DNA of 64,000 nt from Rarobacter incanus (lineage in GTDB: Bacteria; Actinomycetota; Actinomycetes; Actinomycetales; Cellulomonadaceae): assembly GCF_006715765.1 (NCBI RefSeq), contig NZ_VFNV01000001.1:930001-994000 (forward strand). Direction: 5' to 3'. How positions within the stretch are numbered: position 1 is the first letter of the stretch; the number at the start of each line of letters is the position of its first letter. A program made the translations under genes and the position numbers. A model generated the notes under the pieces. It did not search any database and was not told the origin of the DNA. It saw only the letters and a program-made list of their open reading frames with translations. This document shows positions 47,501 through 56,448 of this stretch, one piece after another.

Positions 47501-49171
47501 GCGGCCGGATTCCCCCTGGGGGTCTACTCGACCTACCCCGGCGACGCGTCGATGTCGTTCCGCATCACGAATGCGGTGGCGCAAAACGATAACCTCATCG
47601 CGCTCGGGCAAACCACGAACGTGGCCGGGAAGCTGCCAAATGCCACCAAGATCGCGTTCGTCGTCGCCGGTAACAACGGCAATGCGAGCGGGAACGTCAC
47701 GCTGAATTTCAAGGACGGCACCTCCAAGTCGGAATCCATCAGCGCGACCGACTGGTGCTCCGATTGGTCTTCGCAGGCCGGCAATAATGTGCCGCTCGGC
47801 AGGGCGACGCAGCGGTACTCCAGCGGTGTCCAGGACCTTTCGTGCGGCATAGCAGTAACCCAAGTGATCTCGCTGGGGGGCAAGGAACTCACCTCGATCA
47901 CGTGGCCCACGGCAAAGAACATGCACGTCTTTGCGATAGCGTCGGATGCCGCCGCCGTGGCATCCGCCGCGCCAGCAATCACTGGGGGCACTTCGGTCGG
48001 GACGCAGTTGCAGGGCGCAGTGCCTGACTTCGGCTCCGCGGCGACGGTTTCGAAGCAGTGGCTGCGCGACGGTGTGCCGATTGCCGGGGCTACCGGCGAC
48101 ACCTACACCGTTTCGTCCGCTGATGAAGGCACCACCATCACCTTCCAGGTCACCGCCGTGGTCGCGGGGATCAACCCGACGACCGTGACGTCGCAGCCGT
48201 TCGCGATCTTGGCGCCGACGGAGCCGGTTATCATCACCGCGACCCAGCAACCGACCGTCACCGGTACGGCGCAGGTGGGTAAGACCCTCACCGCCAACCC
48301 CGGCGAATACGAACCCGCGGATGCGGCAGTGTCCTTGCAGTGGCTTGCTGACGGTGTTGCAATCCCGGGTGCGACCAGCCCAACACTGCTGCTCGATGAG
48401 GCCCTGCTCGGCAAGTCAATCTCCGTGCGGGCGACGGTGACCAGGCAGGATGCGGAGACCAAGCAATTTACCTCTGCTGCAACTAGTGCCGTTTCCGCCG
48501 CCGACGACAACGGAGGTGGCGATGGCGGCGGCGACAATGGCGGCGGCGCGGGCACCAAGGACCCGATCACCTTGAATGTGACCGCGTTCGTGAATGGGGT
48601 TCCAGCCACGGCCTCCTCGATCCTGCAGATCGGCCAGTCGCTCACCGTGAACCCTGGCGCCTCCGGGATCCAAGGAACCTCGGTCGCGGTGACATACCAG
48701 TGGTACGCAGGCGGCAAAGCAATCGCCGGGGCGGTGGGACCGTCGTACGCGCCCGAACCGGCGGATGCAAAGAAGGCGATCACCGTGCGGATCACCGCTG
48801 CGGGTGACGGCTACAAGACGGTGACCGCGCTGATCCCCTTCGGCACGGTGAAGCTCGGCACGATTCGCGGAGTGGGGAAGACGTCGCTGAAGGTCGGTTC
48901 CAAGAAGGTGACCAAGAAGACGAAGATACGCGTCGGGAAGCGGATCAAGGCGCGCGCCAGCAAGGCGACCGCGCCCGGATCACCGGTCAAGGTCAGCTAC
49001 AAGTGGTACGCCGGAAAGAAGGCGATCAAGGGAAAGGCCGGCAAGAAGGCCACGCTCAAGGTCACCAAGAAGCTTGCAGGCAAGAGGCTGAAGGTGAAGG
49101 TCACCTACTCGGCCGCTGGCTATGCTTCCAAGAGCTCGACTTCGATCAAGACGAGCAAGGTTAAGCGGTGA
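44501..49171 (+). CDS. secreted GH92 alpha-mannosidase with Ig-like and Lys-rich repeats
   Basis: A 1556-residue secreted glycosidase. The leader is MRLNRPQ... with a hydrophobic core VLAGLTALAVAATGLAAA, cleaved near APANAAA. Family GH92 is clear: VNTFIGSLDDGNTFPGATT followed by PFGMVQLSPDNG, HLSGVGCG, HEGTSAQYEWLV with the presumed acid Glu at about 595, NNEPDLNSAYTYLWTGQPWKT, and GNDDLGTMAAWQVMSTIGIYPIIPG with the base Asp pair at 713-714. GH92 enzymes are calcium-dependent exo-mannosidases that trim N-glycans. After the enzyme come an Ig-like domain, a domain with FFLRDQ, DWCSDWSS, LSCGIAV and NMHVFAIASDA, two to three Ig-like repeats, a Gly/Asp-rich linker, and a Lys-rich end (YKWYAGKKAIKGKAGKK). 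No LPXTG. ATG 44501 follows agggag. Confidence 0.92.
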   Translation: MRLNRPQPRAHTPGAPLSRKVLAGLTALAVAATGLAAAAPANAAAQTITGSQAVGLVNTFIGSLDDGNTFPGATTPFGMVQLSPDNGHNVGYYSTNDAVRGFSQVHLSGVGCGLGGFVPVLPTTDSPTGSGFNSDYASGNYSRSVLNKGQEGAEVASPGYYKTVLSSGAANNITAELTATTRTGVQKYSFSSGDDVKSYVRINAGQALSSVRSSKVTIDAANRTVATETTVYGFCQDTPDFTVYSISKFNQAFQGYGTWTGNTYTANKTSASSTDRTGASLEFARNATVEVQTAISYVSAAGAQANLTAESNTFNGARTAANAAWADQLGKVSVTQSDANAQGTDKQTQLKTFYSALYRSFVAPNVGSDVDGKYRGWDTQIHQVSDDGLGAYYQDFSLWDTYRTQQQWLYLTEPKKSADMAKSIVLQAEQSGWTPRWGYGPVETNVMTGDPATPFLVSAWDQGLLTGTWEERTYAVLKHNADNQPAADVYVNGRADNDRYIARGYVTQNKKAKFRNTDYDMDHGGSATLEYALADGTLAYMAKKLGHTADAERYALRGQNFRSEWDPATKTFRARDKNGIYLTKGTDEEKSAFHEGTSAQYEWLVSQDVPSLISLMGGKQATNDRLDTFFAYNSIDLESNPGRVAKNSGSNTAWWVTGTYDYYGTKTYNPNNEPDLNSAYTYLWTGQPWKTTDIVREALTLFTDTPNGVTGNDDLGTMAAWQVMSTIGIYPIIPGKDVWGLTTPVFDKVEIALDKDVFGKDELTISADGASMTNRYTQSVAIGTQQLDRAYLSGTELTSAGTLSYTVGSSHSQWATSDEASPGSLATVTDLPTRLVVQPTTSVYERASQSRAIVSAGSSTAVPVSLQFTGTKAVAGDVTVTAPAGLTASVTQGATVSVNPQGGTVMANATVQISADASVTAGTYNVAVSVGSGSDAVASSLAVSVATTEQTLLGTAGALNNQAIASSTNSADSANAKFNKYESDGRDISGQEFFLRDQATAAGFPLGVYSTYPGDASMSFRITNAVAQNDNLIALGQTTNVAGKLPNATKIAFVVAGNNGNASGNVTLNFKDGTSKSESISATDWCSDWSSQAGNNVPLGRATQRYSSGVQDLSCGIAVTQVISLGGKELTSITWPTAKNMHVFAIASDAAAVASAAPAITGGTSVGTQLQGAVPDFGSAATVSKQWLRDGVPIAGATGDTYTVSSADEGTTITFQVTAVVAGINPTTVTSQPFAILAPTEPVIITATQQPTVTGTAQVGKTLTANPGEYEPADAAVSLQWLADGVAIPGATSPTLLLDEALLGKSISVRATVTRQDAETKQFTSAATSAVSAADDNGGGDGGGDNGGGAGTKDPITLNVTAFVNGVPATASSILQIGQSLTVNPGASGIQGTSVAVTYQWYAGGKAIAGAVGPSYAPEPADAKKAITVRITAAGDGYKTVTALIPFGTVKLGTIRGVGKTSLKVGSKKVTKKTKIRVGKRIKARASKATAPGSPVKVSYKWYAGKKAIKGKAGKKATLKVTKKLAGKRLKVKVTYSAAGYASKSSTSIKTSKVKR

Positions 49172-49188
49172 GCTCCTAACCATCCGAA

Positions 49189-49230
49189 AGGCGGCGGGGC
49201 GTCCGAGTTCGGACGCCCCGCCGCCTTTTT
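49189..49230 (+). terminator. intrinsic terminator after the GH92 gene
   Basis: aggcggcggggcgtccga and tcggacgccccgccgcct form an 18-bp perfect stem with a two-base loop, followed by TTTTT. A textbook Rho-independent terminator that separates the GH92 gene from the next promoter. Confidence 0.95.
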
Positions 49231-49263
49231 CCATCCGCCCCGTGGACAGGGTACTCAAACTAT

Positions 49264-49292
49264 TTGACCACCCCCTGCGGTGGCATTATGGT
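49264..49292 (+). promoter_or_regulatory. sigma-A-type promoter of the companion secreted-protein gene
   Basis: TTGACC (49264-49269) and TATGGT (49287-49292) are 17 bases apart. Start of transcription near 49299, about 93 bases before the ATG. Confidence 0.8.
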
Positions 49293-49302
49293 TGATGCAT
49301 CC

Positions 49303-49316
49303 CGACAACGGTGTCA
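49303..49316. promoter_or_regulatory. operator-like palindrome CGACAACGGTGTCA before the companion gene
   Basis: Matches the GH92 site at 12 of 14 positions and starts ten bases after its -10 box, against nine there. The two genes therefore probably answer to the same repressor. Confidence 0.65.
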
Positions 49317-49391
49317 GGAAATAGCCACCGTCGGGTAGATCCCACCGTGGGAAGGCTCCCGCCTCCCCCGATCGATTCGGAGTTTCCCTGC

Positions 49392-52142
49392 ATGAAAACG
49401 CCCACGTCTCTGCCACCGCGCCGCAATCGGCGCGCTACATCTTTGCTTGCGCTTACGGCCGCCGGAGCGTTGTCGCTCGCTGCCCTAGCAGCCGCTCCCG
49501 GCGCCCTTGCCGCCGAGGCGGAACAACCCGCCACGTCCGCTAACTGGCTCGAAGGCTACTTCAACAACGTCGCGATCGGCGATAGCGGCTCAACCGCCGC
49601 GAATTTCGATGGCCTTGGCTATTACTTCCTCCGCGATTCGCAAGGCGCGCTGCCGACTAATACCCCGCTCACCATCGATGGGGAGGGCGGCACCGAGCTC
49701 TCGTACACCCTGGCGGGCGGAACCGAAGGCGCGGCCGACAACATCTCGATTGCGCCCGAAGATACGTTCACGATCGACAACACCTCGCTCGGCCTCGGAT
49801 CCCTGGCCAGCACGAAAGCCACTCAGATCCGGCTGATAGGGGCAGGCTCCGGGGGCACCACCGAAGCGAGGGTGACCCTCAACTACGCCAGCGACAATAA
49901 CGATGAGACATCGGATTCCTCCACGGAAACCTCCGTCAATCTATTCGACTGGTGCAGCCCCGGCGGAACAACCGATTCAACCAGCATCACCAATAAGTGG
50001 AACCGTTCGGGCGACAACCTCGGTTGCGGACTATCGGCCACCAAGACCCTGCACGTCGATGAGGGACGCGCCGTGGACAGCATCACTGTCAAGGTTCCCG
50101 TCCAGAATTCCTCGTGGCGCTTCCACATCTTCGCGATCGCGTCCGATGCCGTGGTTGACACCGATGCGATCACGCTGAAGTCGACATCCGGGGCCGCAAC
50201 TATCGGCAATATCCCCGAAGGCAACAAATATTCAGATTCAATGGAATCACTGACGGCATCGAATACCGTGGCGTGGTCACAGGCACCCGACTCGGTCACC
50301 TACGTCTGGAGGGTCGCCGGAAAGACAGTTCAGGTTGGCCCATCAGACTCCTACGCCTTCCGGGCCGCGGATGCTGGTAAGTCGATTGTCGTATCGGCTG
50401 TCGCGAAGAAGAAGGGCTACGTCTCCGGCGCCGTGACCAGCGATTCGGTCACTATCGCGAAGGGCGATTTCACCTCCACCACGGACCCACAGTTGGGCGG
50501 AACAGCCCGCGTTGGCGACCAGCTAACAGCAACCCCCGGCGCCGTCACACCCACGGGGGCGACCGTGTCATACGCATGGTTTGCTGACGGCCAAGAGATC
50601 GCCGGCGCCAGCGCCTCCTCGTTGCTGTTGTCCGCGAACGAACTCGGTAAGAAGATTAGCGTCAAGGTCACGTACTCCAAAGCGGGTTTCAACGATTTGA
50701 CGGCACAGGCAAGCATTGATGATCCCGTAGCCAAGGGCACGATCACAACCACGACGCAACCATCCATTGCGGGTTCGTTCACCACGGGCAGCCAGCTGAC
50801 AGCGTCGGCGGGATCGTACTCCCCCACCGGAGTTACCGAGTCCCACCAATGGCTCGCGGACGGCGAGGAGATCGCGGGCGCCACGGCATCCACCTACACG
50901 GTCACACCAAATGATGTGAACAAGACCATCGGACTGCGAGTTACCGCTTCGCGCGACGGGTTCGAAGACGCAGTCGCGACCGTGTCTGGTGAGGAAGTCA
51001 CCAAGGCTGACCTTGCCGCCACGGCGGATCCGACGGTCTCGACCAACCCGGCATTCGGCTCCGAGGTCGTCGTTTTGCCTGGAACATACGTCCCGGAATC
51101 GGCCGTCGAATCGTACGAGTGGCTGCTGGACGGCACCCCGATCGAGAACGCCGCCGGAGCGCAATACACGCCCAGCACGCAGGACATCGGCAAGGTCCTT
51201 TCCGTTCGCGTGACCGCAGCCGCAGACGGATACAACGCCTACGCAAGGGAGCTTGTTTCTGGCAAAATCGCCTTGGCCGAGCTCGCGGTCACCGTGGCGC
51301 CCAGTCTCACTCCAAAATCAGGCGTCATCGGAACCGCGGCTCGCGTCGTCCCCGGCACGTACGCCGCCGGAAGCGACGGCGCAGCGGCCGTGCAATTGTC
51401 CTACCAGTGGTCTGTGGATGGCGCGGACATCCCCAAGGCAACGACCGCAACGTACACCCCCGTTGCCGCGGATCTGGGAAAGACCCTGCGAGTGGTCGTC
51501 ACCGCTACTTTGCCCGGCTACGCGGATAGCGTGACCACGCTCGAGGCAGGCAAGGTCTCGCGCGGCGCACTCGTTGCGGCGAAGGCACCGGCGATCACCG
51601 GATCGGTTGTCCGAGTCGGGCAAGCGGTGAAGGCAACGCCCGGGACATACAACGTCGCGGGCGCAAGCTACACGTACCAATGGCTGCGAAACGGTGCAGC
51701 CATCTCGAAAGCGACGGGCGCGACCTACACCCCTGTCGCCGCCGACTACAGGGCCGGGCTCGCTGTTCGCGTGACCGCCACTCTCAACGGCTACGCTTCG
51801 GTGACAACCGTCTCGGCGCAGCGCACCGTGGGGATCGGCATCATCAGCGTGAAGAAGAAGGCATCTCTGAAGGTCGGCAAGAAGAAGGCGATCAAGAAGA
51901 AGATCAAGGCTGGCAAGAAGGTCAAGGTAGTCAAGCCCAAGCTTTCGACCGGCGGCGTGAAGCTAACCTATCGCTGGTACGTGGGCAAGAAAAAGGTCTC
52001 CGGAAAGAAGGGCGCTAAGAAGACCTACAAGGTGACCCGCAAGGACGTCAAGAAGAAGCTCTTCGTGAAGATCACGCTGAAGAAGAGCGGCTACAAGACG
52101 GTGACGATCAAGACGGCAAAGACCGGCAAGGTCAAGCGGTAA
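49392..52142 (+). CDS. secreted multi-Ig-repeat protein with Lys-rich C-terminus
   Basis: A 916-residue exported protein. It has a leader with basic residues and a hydrophobic core LLALTAAGALSLAALAAAPGALA. An N-terminal domain of about 240 residues follows (FDGLGYYFLRDSQGALP, LFDWCSPGG, NLGCGLSAT, WRFHIFAIASDAV). The same kind of domain follows the enzyme in the GH92 protein. About six Ig-like repeats of about 90 residues come next, with the pattern PxxxGxxxVGxxLxAxPGxxxP and YxWxxDGxxIxxAxxxTYTPxxxDxGK, then xVxVTAxxxGYxxxxxxxxxGKV. The last repeat keeps the pattern but is Lys-rich (KVGKKKAIKKKIKAGKK, YRWYVGKKKVSGKKGAKK). No catalytic motif and no LPXTG. It may bind the same glycans as the GH92 enzyme. 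ATG 49392 has ggag ten bases upstream. Confidence 0.85.
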   Translation: MKTPTSLPPRRNRRATSLLALTAAGALSLAALAAAPGALAAEAEQPATSANWLEGYFNNVAIGDSGSTAANFDGLGYYFLRDSQGALPTNTPLTIDGEGGTELSYTLAGGTEGAADNISIAPEDTFTIDNTSLGLGSLASTKATQIRLIGAGSGGTTEARVTLNYASDNNDETSDSSTETSVNLFDWCSPGGTTDSTSITNKWNRSGDNLGCGLSATKTLHVDEGRAVDSITVKVPVQNSSWRFHIFAIASDAVVDTDAITLKSTSGAATIGNIPEGNKYSDSMESLTASNTVAWSQAPDSVTYVWRVAGKTVQVGPSDSYAFRAADAGKSIVVSAVAKKKGYVSGAVTSDSVTIAKGDFTSTTDPQLGGTARVGDQLTATPGAVTPTGATVSYAWFADGQEIAGASASSLLLSANELGKKISVKVTYSKAGFNDLTAQASIDDPVAKGTITTTTQPSIAGSFTTGSQLTASAGSYSPTGVTESHQWLADGEEIAGATASTYTVTPNDVNKTIGLRVTASRDGFEDAVATVSGEEVTKADLAATADPTVSTNPAFGSEVVVLPGTYVPESAVESYEWLLDGTPIENAAGAQYTPSTQDIGKVLSVRVTAAADGYNAYARELVSGKIALAELAVTVAPSLTPKSGVIGTAARVVPGTYAAGSDGAAAVQLSYQWSVDGADIPKATTATYTPVAADLGKTLRVVVTATLPGYADSVTTLEAGKVSRGALVAAKAPAITGSVVRVGQAVKATPGTYNVAGASYTYQWLRNGAAISKATGATYTPVAADYRAGLAVRVTATLNGYASVTTVSAQRTVGIGIISVKKKASLKVGKKKAIKKKIKAGKKVKVVKPKLSTGGVKLTYRWYVGKKKVSGKKGAKKTYKVTRKDVKKKLFVKITLKKSGYKTVTIKTAKTGKVKR

Positions 52143-52172
52143 CGCTCCTCCCGAACTGGCGGTGCGACCCGA

Positions 52173-52213
52173 ATGGCGGGTCGTCGGAGAATCGATCTCC
52201 GGCGACCCGCCAT
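52173..52213. terminator. 18-bp stem hairpin between convergent genes
   Basis: atggcgggtcgtcggaga pairs with tctccggcgacccgccat with a single G-T wobble and a five-base loop. It lies between the companion secreted-protein gene and the convergent DUF6912-like gene, so it can stop transcription from both sides. There is no T-run. Confidence 0.75.
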
Positions 52214-52264
52214 CGTCGTTCGTCGGTGGGTGCGCAGCCGCACATGCGCGCGGCGCCGGGTCGC

Positions 52265-52735
52265 CTACGGCGCGAGCGGAATGTCGCCCAGCTCAGATAC
52301 GTCGTACCACAGGAGGTCAGCGCCCTCCAGCGCCCCGGCACCGTCATCACCGGCGATGGCCGCCGACCGCACTAGCCCGGCCGCCTGGGGCTCGTCTACG
52401 TGCGCGCACACCGCCGTGCATTCCAGGGGAGACGAGATCACCCCGATGAACAGGTCGCCCGCAACCGCGCCACTGTTCGGCGCTTCCTCGGCCTCCACCG
52501 TAAGCACCGCGCGCAAAGCGGGCGCGTGACCAGCGTCCCGGGCGATCGCCTCCAAGCTGAATCCCGCCGCGGCGTAGAGCGCTTGAAACTCCGCCTCTTC
52601 GCGGTCGTCAGCTGAATCGAAAGCAGCATGCGGATCGACCGCCGCGAACGGCGTCCCGGGTCCCACGGCGACCGAGTTCGGCGTAGGCCCAATTCCCGCG
52701 AGTTCGCCGATCGACCATGGCAGGTACATACGCAT
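52265..52735 (-). CDS. DUF6912-like actinobacterial protein
   Basis: A 156-residue cytosolic protein that begins MRMYLPWSIGELA and ends ALEGADLLWYDVSELGDI, the two conserved ends that I recall for the DUF6912 family of actinobacteria. Function unknown. Such genes are usually found, as here, near the Rv3235-family gene and secA. The middle is Ala/Glu-rich with no cofactor motif. Its 5' side faces the Rv3235-family gene, so the two are divergent with about 140 bases between them. Confidence 0.8.
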   Translation of the reverse strand: MRMYLPWSIGELAGIGPTPNSVAVGPGTPFAAVDPHAAFDSADDREEAEFQALYAAAGFSLEAIARDAGHAPALRAVLTVEAEEAPNSGAVAGDLFIGVISSPLECTAVCAHVDEPQAAGLVRSAAIAGDDGAGALEGADLLWYDVSELGDIPLAP

Positions 52736-52868
52736 GCCCGCATTGTCGCAGCACCGCCCGCATGCACGGCAACGACGCGCCGAAGTTATCCACAGTTTTC
52801 GCTTAGCACCTCCCCAGCGGCGTCAAAACTTGCCATAATACCTAGCACCTGCTGTCCCAGCTTCGAGG

Positions 52869-52882
52869 AGACAACGTTGTCA
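52869..52882. promoter_or_regulatory. third palindrome of the GACAACG-TGTC type
   Basis: AGACAACGTTGTCA has a perfect 12-base core and matches the two operator-like sites upstream of the secreted-protein genes. Here it overlaps the ribosome site and TTG start of the Rv3235-family gene, so it may be chance. Kept as a low-confidence site. Confidence 0.3.
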
Positions 52883-53329
52883 CGACCACGCCGCAGTCCG
52901 CAACCGAATCCCTATCCGCGTCGGTGTCGATGTGTCCCGACCGATCACGACGCACGCCGGTGCACCCACGTGCCCGTGCCGACTCCGCAGGCCCCCGCTG
53001 CCACCGGCATCGATCCTGGCCAGTTGGCGGCGCTGTCCGCCCTGAAGGCGGTCGAGGCGGTATACGGAGGGGCGTCGCTCAACGCGCTACGACCGGTGGT
53101 CCAATCATCCGTCCTACGGAGGCTGTCGCAGCGATGCAACTGGAGGGGGGAGGGACCGCCAGGGGTCCGCCCGATCATCAAGCTTGTCGGCCATCGGGCG
53201 TCGAGTCCCACAGCCAGCTGCCGCGAGGTGTCCGTGGCGGTATCAGTGGGCGCCCGCTGCCTGGCCGCCGCCGTCCGCGTCGAACAGATCAGCGGCCGCT
53301 GGCAGGTGAGCGCGCTGGAGGTGGGATAG
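52877..53329 (+). CDS. Rv3235-family protein
   Basis: A 150-residue actinobacterial protein of unknown function. The N-terminal third is Arg/Pro-rich, the middle contains LAALSALKAVEAVYGG, and the C-terminus has the family pattern of a strand and a VRVEQISGRWQVSALEVG end. The start is the TTG at 52877, with GAGGAG six bases upstream; no ATG or GTG precedes the Arg-rich part in frame with a ribosome site. In Mycobacterium Rv3235 lies in the same region, close to secA1. A long hairpin follows and separates it from convergent secA. Confidence 0.75.
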   Translation: MSRPRRSPQPNPYPRRCRCVPTDHDARRCTHVPVPTPQAPAATGIDPGQLAALSALKAVEAVYGGASLNALRPVVQSSVLRRLSQRCNWRGEGPPGVRPIIKLVGHRASSPTASCREVSVAVSVGARCLAAAVRVEQISGRWQVSALEVG

Positions 53330-53338
53330 CAAGCGGGC

Positions 53339-53371
53339 GGGGCGGGCGCCACATTTCGTGGTGCCCGCCCC
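53339..53371. terminator. bidirectional hairpin between the Rv3235-family gene and secA
   Basis: ggggcgggcgccac (53339-53352) pairs with gtggtgcccgcccc (53358-53371) with one G-T wobble and a five-base loop. It stands between two convergent genes and can end transcription of both. No T-run. Confidence 0.75.
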
Positions 53372-53397
53372 ACCCGTCGGCGAGTCATCGCCGGACG

Positions 53398-56253
53398 CTA
53401 TGCCTCGTTACGACCGTGACATACCTTGTACTTCTTGCCGGAACCGCATGGGCACGGTTCGTTGCGTCCCGTTCCGGGATAGGTGCGCTTGTCGTCCGGG
53501 TTGGCTCCGGCGGCGCGACTCGTTTGCACCTCACCGTCCTCTCCGGCCGATGAGTATTCGAGCGGGACTGCCTTCTTCGGTTCGTCGAGGCCCTTGCCCA
53601 CGAGCTTGGGTTTGCTGGCGGCGGTAACGGTCGCCTTGGACACGAATGCGGATGCCGTCGTGGTAACCGCTGGCCCGCCTTCGCCGTCCTCATCCTCTAT
53701 CTCGAATTCTTCGATGCCCTCGACCTCTACCTCTACCTCGTCCTCCTCCACCTGCTGGACTTCGACCTTCAAGAAGAACAGGAACCCTACCGACTCCTCC
53801 TTGATCGCGTCGGTCATGGCCTTGAAGAGCTGGTAGCCCTCGTTTTGGTATTCAACGAGCGGGTCACGCTGGGCCATCGCCCGCAGGCCAATGCCCTCCT
53901 TGAGGTAATCCATCTCGTAGAGGTGTTCGCGCCACTTGCGGTCCAGTACCGACAGAACGACCCGTCGTTCCAGGTCGCGCATCGCTTCCGACCCGAGCTC
54001 CTCTTCGCGCTTGCGGTACTGGTGCTCCGCATCGGAGATGATCTCATCAAGCAGCAGCTTTGTTGTCAGGAGCTTCGGACCACCAGCCTGCTCGATGACC
54101 TCGTCGATCTCGATCGACACGGGGTAGACCGACTTCAGAGCCGTCCACAGCGTTTCCAGATCCCACTCGTCGGGCGCATCGGAAACGGTTGCGGCCTCAA
54201 TGTACGAGGTGAGTACCTCGTGCATGAAGTTCTGCACCTCGTCCTGCATGTTGGCGCCAGCCAGCACCGCACCGCGTTCGCGGTAGATGACCTCGCGTTG
54301 GCGCGACATGACGTCGTCGTACTTCAGGACGTTCTTGCGGATTTCGAAGTTCTGCGCCTCGACCTGTGCCTGCGCGCTCTGAATGGCCTTCGTGACGATC
54401 TTGAATTCGAGAGGCATGTCGTCGGGGAACCCGGTGCGCTGCATGATCGATTCCGCCATACCCGATTTGAACCGCTTCATCAGGTGGTCTTCGAGCGAAA
54501 GATAGAACCGCGATTCCCCCGGGTCGCCCTGGCGTCCGGACCGGCCACGCAGCTGGTTATCGATGCGGCGGGATTCGTGGCGCTCGGTGCCGAGGACATA
54601 GAGCCCCCCAAGCTCGACGACCTCGTCGTGCTCCGCGGCAACCGATTCCTTGACCTCTTGCAGAACTTCCGGCCACCGAGCCTCGAATTCTTCGGGGGTA
54701 TCGGCGGGGTCGAGACCCAAGTCCTTCATTCGGGCGTTGGCCAGGAATTCCACGTTTCCGCCAAGCATGATGTCGGTACCGCGTCCGGCCATGTTGGTCG
54801 ACACGGTGACGGCTCCCTTGCGCCCGGCCATGGAGACGACCGCGGCTTCCCGCTCGTGCTGCTTGGCGTTCAACACCTCGTGACGGACGCCCCGCTTCTT
54901 GAGCATGTCCGACAAGAGCTCCGACTTCTCGACGCTGGTGGTACCGACGAGGACCGGCTGACCCTTCTCGTTGCGCTCGATAATGTCATCGACCACCGCT
55001 TCGAACTTCGCCAGTTCCGTCTTGTAGACGATGTCGGGCTGGTCGACGCGTTGCATGGTGAGATTGGTCGGGATGGGGACAACACCCAACTTGTAGGTGC
55101 TCAGGAACTCCGCGGCTTCGGTCTCAGCCGTACCCGTCATACCGGCGAGTTTGTCGTAGAGACGGAAGTAGTTCTGCAAGGTGATAGTCGCCAGGGTCTG
55201 GTTCTCGGCCTTGATCTGGACGCCTTCTTTTGCCTCGATGGCCTGGTGCATGCCCTCGTTGTACCGGCGGCCGGGCAAAACGCGCCCGGTGTGCTCGTCA
55301 ACGATCAGGACCTCGCCGCGCGTGACGATGTAGTCCTTATCGCGGCGGAACAATTCCTTCGCCTTGATCGCATTGTTCAGGAAGCCGACCAGGGAGGTGT
55401 TGAGCGAGTCGTAGAGGTTGTCGATACCTAGCTGGTCCTCGACCTTCTCGATACCGGGTTCCAAAACGCCGACGGTGTGCTTCTTCTCATCGACCTCATA
55501 GTCGACATCCCGAGTCAAACGGCGGGCCACGCGGGCGAACTCCTGGTACCAGCGAATCTGATCGCCATCCGCGGGTCCCGAGATGATCAGCGGGGTGCGA
55601 GCCTCATCGATCAGGATGGAGTCGACCTCATCCACGATCGCAAAGTTGTGCCCGCGCTGAACCAGGTCCTCTTCGCGCCAGGCCATGTTGTCGCGCAGGT
55701 AATCGAACCCGAATTCGTTGTTCGTGCCGTAGGTGATGTCACACGCGTACTGCTCGCGGCGTTGCGCCGGATTCTGCTTGCTCAAGATGCACCCGGTCGT
55801 CAACCCCAGGAACCTGAACACGCGCCCCATGAGTTCACTTTGGTATTCGGCAAGGTAGTCATTGACGGTGATGATGTGCACGCCCTTACCGGACAGCGCG
55901 TTGAGGTACGCCGGCAACGTCGCGACGAGCGTCTTGCCCTCACCGGTCTTCATCTCGGCGATGTTGCCCTGGTGCAGGGCCGCACCACCCATGAGCTGCA
56001 CATCGAAGTGACGCTGCCCGAGTGTGCGGCGCGCGGCCTCGCGCACTACCGCGAAGGCCTCGGCAGCTATGTCGTCGAGCGTTTCACCGTCCGCCAACCG
56101 GGCCCTGAAGCGATCAGTCTCCTCCCGCAGCTCCTCATCGGTGAGGGCCGTGAAGCTATCTTCGAGCGCGTTGACCTGTTTGGCTAGGGCGCTCAGCTTT
56201 TTGAGGATCCTGCCCTCACCCAGTCGCAGGACCTTTTCGAGGATTGCAGGCAC
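53398..56253 (-). CDS. secA: preprotein translocase ATPase SecA
   Basis: SecA drives export through SecYEG and is needed for most signal-peptide proteins, including the secreted proteins of this window. The 951-residue protein has Walker [18 protein letters not shown] near residue 105, the LQTGRV-type helix, [45 protein letters not shown], and [14 protein letters not shown]. The last residues [17 protein letters not shown] form the CxCx8CH zinc-binding SecB/ribosome-contact motif. Start GTG 56253 has aggag seven bases upstream; the long frame to 56301 is not used. Probably SecA1, the housekeeping type; a second SecA is not in the window. Confidence 0.97.
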   Translation of the reverse strand: MPAILEKVLRLGEGRILKKLSALAKQVNALEDSFTALTDEELREETDRFRARLADGETLDDIAAEAFAVVREAARRTLGQRHFDVQLMGGAALHQGNIAEMKTGEGKTLVATLPAYLNALSGKGVHIITVNDYLAEYQSELMGRVFRFLGLTTGCILSKQNPAQRREQYACDITYGTNNEFGFDYLRDNMAWREEDLVQRGHNFAIVDEVDSILIDEARTPLIISGPADGDQIRWYQEFARVARRLTRDVDYEVDEKKHTVGVLEPGIEKVEDQLGIDNLYDSLNTSLVGFLNNAIKAKELFRRDKDYIVTRGEVLIVDEHTGRVLPGRRYNEGMHQAIEAKEGVQIKAENQTLATITLQNYFRLYDKLAGMTGTAETEAAEFLSTYKLGVVPIPTNLTMQRVDQPDIVYKTELAKFEAVVDDIIERNEKGQPVLVGTTSVEKSELLSDMLKKRGVRHEVLNAKQHEREAAVVSMAGRKGAVTVSTNMAGRGTDIMLGGNVEFLANARMKDLGLDPADTPEEFEARWPEVLQEVKESVAAEHDEVVELGGLYVLGTERHESRRIDNQLRGRSGRQGDPGESRFYLSLEDHLMKRFKSGMAESIMQRTGFPDDMPLEFKIVTKAIQSAQAQVEAQNFEIRKNVLKYDDVMSRQREVIYRERGAVLAGANMQDEVQNFMHEVLTSYIEAATVSDAPDEWDLETLWTALKSVYPVSIEIDEVIEQAGGPKLLTTKLLLDEIISDAEHQYRKREEELGSEAMRDLERRVVLSVLDRKWREHLYEMDYLKEGIGLRAMAQRDPLVEYQNEGYQLFKAMTDAIKEESVGFLFFLKVEVQQVEEDEVEVEVEGIEEFEIEDEDGEGGPAVTTTASAFVSKATVTAASKPKLVGKGLDEPKKAVPLEYSSAGEDGEVQTSRAAGANPDDKRTYPGTGRNEPCPCGSGKKYKVCHGRNEA

Positions 56254-56392
56254 GCATATCTCCTGGTGTCGTATGTTTCGCGGCAAGCGCCGCCGTCGCA
56301 CAGCACAATGGCGCTATGCGTACCGGCCTATCTTAGACGAGACTTCTCAAAGAATCTCCCCGCAGCGACCCCATTTTCTCCAGAAGAGAAAA

Positions 56393-56428
56393 GCCTGGGG
56401 TGGCAACCGTATCGGCGCCACCCCAGGC
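56393..56428 (-). terminator. intrinsic terminator after hpf
   Basis: gcctggggtggc and gccaccccaggc are perfect 12-base inverted arms with a 12-base loop. On the minus strand the stem is followed by TTTTCTCTT. It lies about 20 bases after the hpf stop and separates hpf from secA. Confidence 0.9.
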
Positions 56429-56448
56429 CGGTTCCCTGGAGGTTCGTG

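Noticed and set aside
53845-55431. Plus-strand open frame of 528 codons opposite secA
   Set aside because: SecA is certain; the opposite frame is hydrophobic and Val/Leu/Asp-rich, as expected from antisense of a conserved gene.
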